Below, in pieces: positions 6,730 to 7,350 of a DNA stretch of 7,350 nucleotides. The position numbers and the translations under genes are program-made. Position 1 is the stretch's first letter. Each line of letters begins with the position of its first letter. Source of the stretch: Anaerolinea sp. (GTDB taxonomy: Bacteria; Chloroflexota; Anaerolineae; Anaerolineales; Anaerolineaceae); the NCBI GenBank assembly GCA_029975965.1, contig JARKOV010000004.1, forward strand, positions 1 to 7,350, written 5' to 3'. The notes under the pieces were generated by a model. The model searched no databases. It was not told where the DNA came from and saw nothing but the letters and a program-made list of their open reading frames with translations.

Positions 6730-7314
6730 ATGCGCATCCTTCGCTTCTGGAAGCCGTACCAGGTGCTGACCCAGTTCACCGACCGGCAGGGCCGCGCCAC
6801 GCTGGCCGATTACATCGACGTGCCGGGCGTCTACGCGGCCGGGCGGCTGGACTATGACAGCGAAGGGCTGCTGCTCCTGACCGACACCGGCCTGCTCAAC
6901 GCCCGCCTGACCGATCCCACGGCCGCCCACCCGCGCACCTACCTGGTTCAGGTGGAGCGCATCCCCGATATGGCCGCGCTCGACGCGCTGCGGCGAGGCA
7001 TCCAGCTCAACGACGGCCCGACCCGCCCGGCCCAGGTCGAGCTGCTGCCCGCGCCGCCCGACCTGCCCCCGCGCCCGGTGCCGGTGCGCTTCCGCAAGAG
7101 CGTGCCCGACTGCTGGCTGAAGCTGACCCTGACCGAGGGCCGCAACCGCCAGGTGCGGCGCATGACGGCGGCGGTCGGCCATCCCACCCTGCGCCTGGTG
7201 CGCTGGGCGATCGGCCCCGTCACGCTGGCCGGGCTGGCCCCCGGCCAGTGGCGCGACCTGACCCCCGCCGAGCAAAAAGCCCTGTGGGCCAGCGTCAACG
7301 CCTCCGGCCGCTAA
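6730..7314 (+). CDS. rluE: RluE-type 23S rRNA pseudouridine synthase
   Basis: The product is 194 aa and complete. It aligns along nearly its whole length with E. coli RluE, the enzyme that isomerises U2457 of 23S r[14 protein letters not shown] near the start, [20 protein letters not shown] with catalytic Asp41 of the RsuA/RluB/E/F motif, [42 protein letters not shown] and [16 protein letters not shown] (substrate-binding and C-terminal motifs), then a [10 protein letters not shown] tail. As in RluE, no S4 RNA-binding domain precedes the catalytic domain. It lacks the basic N-terminal extension of about 30 residues found in E. coli. The ATG at 6730 is preceded by GAGG only four bases away, a short but usable SD. 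It is cytoplasmic. It appears monocistronic within the window, and its high GC matches the left block, so it probably belongs to the host chromosome. Confidence 0.93.
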   Translation: MRILRFWKPYQVLTQFTDRQGRATLADYIDVPGVYAAGRLDYDSEGLLLLTDTGLLNARLTDPTAAHPRTYLVQVERIPDMAALDALRRGIQLNDGPTRPAQVELLPAPPDLPPRPVPVRFRKSVPDCWLKLTLTEGRNRQVRRMTAAVGHPTLRLVRWAIGPVTLAGLAPGQWRDLTPAEQKALWASVNASGR

Positions 7315-7350
7315 AGGCAGGGCACACGTTGGCGTCCAGGCGAAAAACGA

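Overview
The window looks like a piece of a high-GC bacterial chromosome, most plausibly Chloroflexota (Anaerolineae-like). This is a tentative inference from three things: a Thr/Pro-rich linker behind a lipoprotein signal, a multiheme cytochrome c on the cell surface side, and a CCCC/GGGG hairpin of the kind scattered through Chloroflexota intergenic DNA. No rRNA, tRNA, CRISPR array, integrase or recognisable insertion sequence was seen.

Left high-GC block (1-2660, + strand). The first gene enters from outside the window. It starts as the transpeptidase part of a class B penicillin-binding protein (PBP2 type), but before the KTG motif it runs in frame into a membrane-bound cytochrome c with five CxxCH haem sites. 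An intrinsic terminator follows. Next is a secreted lipoprotein with an intact M23 (LytM-type) peptidoglycan endopeptidase domain and a C-terminal beta-sandwich-like domain.

Central lower-GC block (about 2657-6310, - strand). Reading along the minus strand, it holds a strong sigma-70-like promoter with a long leader, an ABC_sub_bind-family substrate-binding lipoprotein, a perfect 12-bp intercistronic hairpin, a dCache-HAMP-HAMP methyl-accepting chemotaxis-type receptor, and the C-terminal end of a CHAT/caspase-like protease. The last piece keeps its catalytic Cys but lacks the half that carries the His. The stop codon of this fragment overlaps the stop codon of the convergent M23 gene in one TTAA. 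Hand counts of single 60-base lines give about 45-52% GC here (lines starting 2761, 4201, 5821) against 67% (line 301) and 85% (line 7021) in the flanks, so the block may be acquired DNA. The binding protein has no permease or ATPase beside it and probably works with the receptor as a sensing pair.

Right high-GC block (about 6350-7350, + strand). After roughly 400 bp with no recognisable gene comes a complete RluE-type 23S rRNA pseudouridine synthase, an ordinary housekeeping gene.

The points most worth checking are the PBP2-cytochrome chimera, the CHAT fragment abutting (and overlapping out of frame) the chemoreceptor, and the orphan binding protein-chemoreceptor pair.
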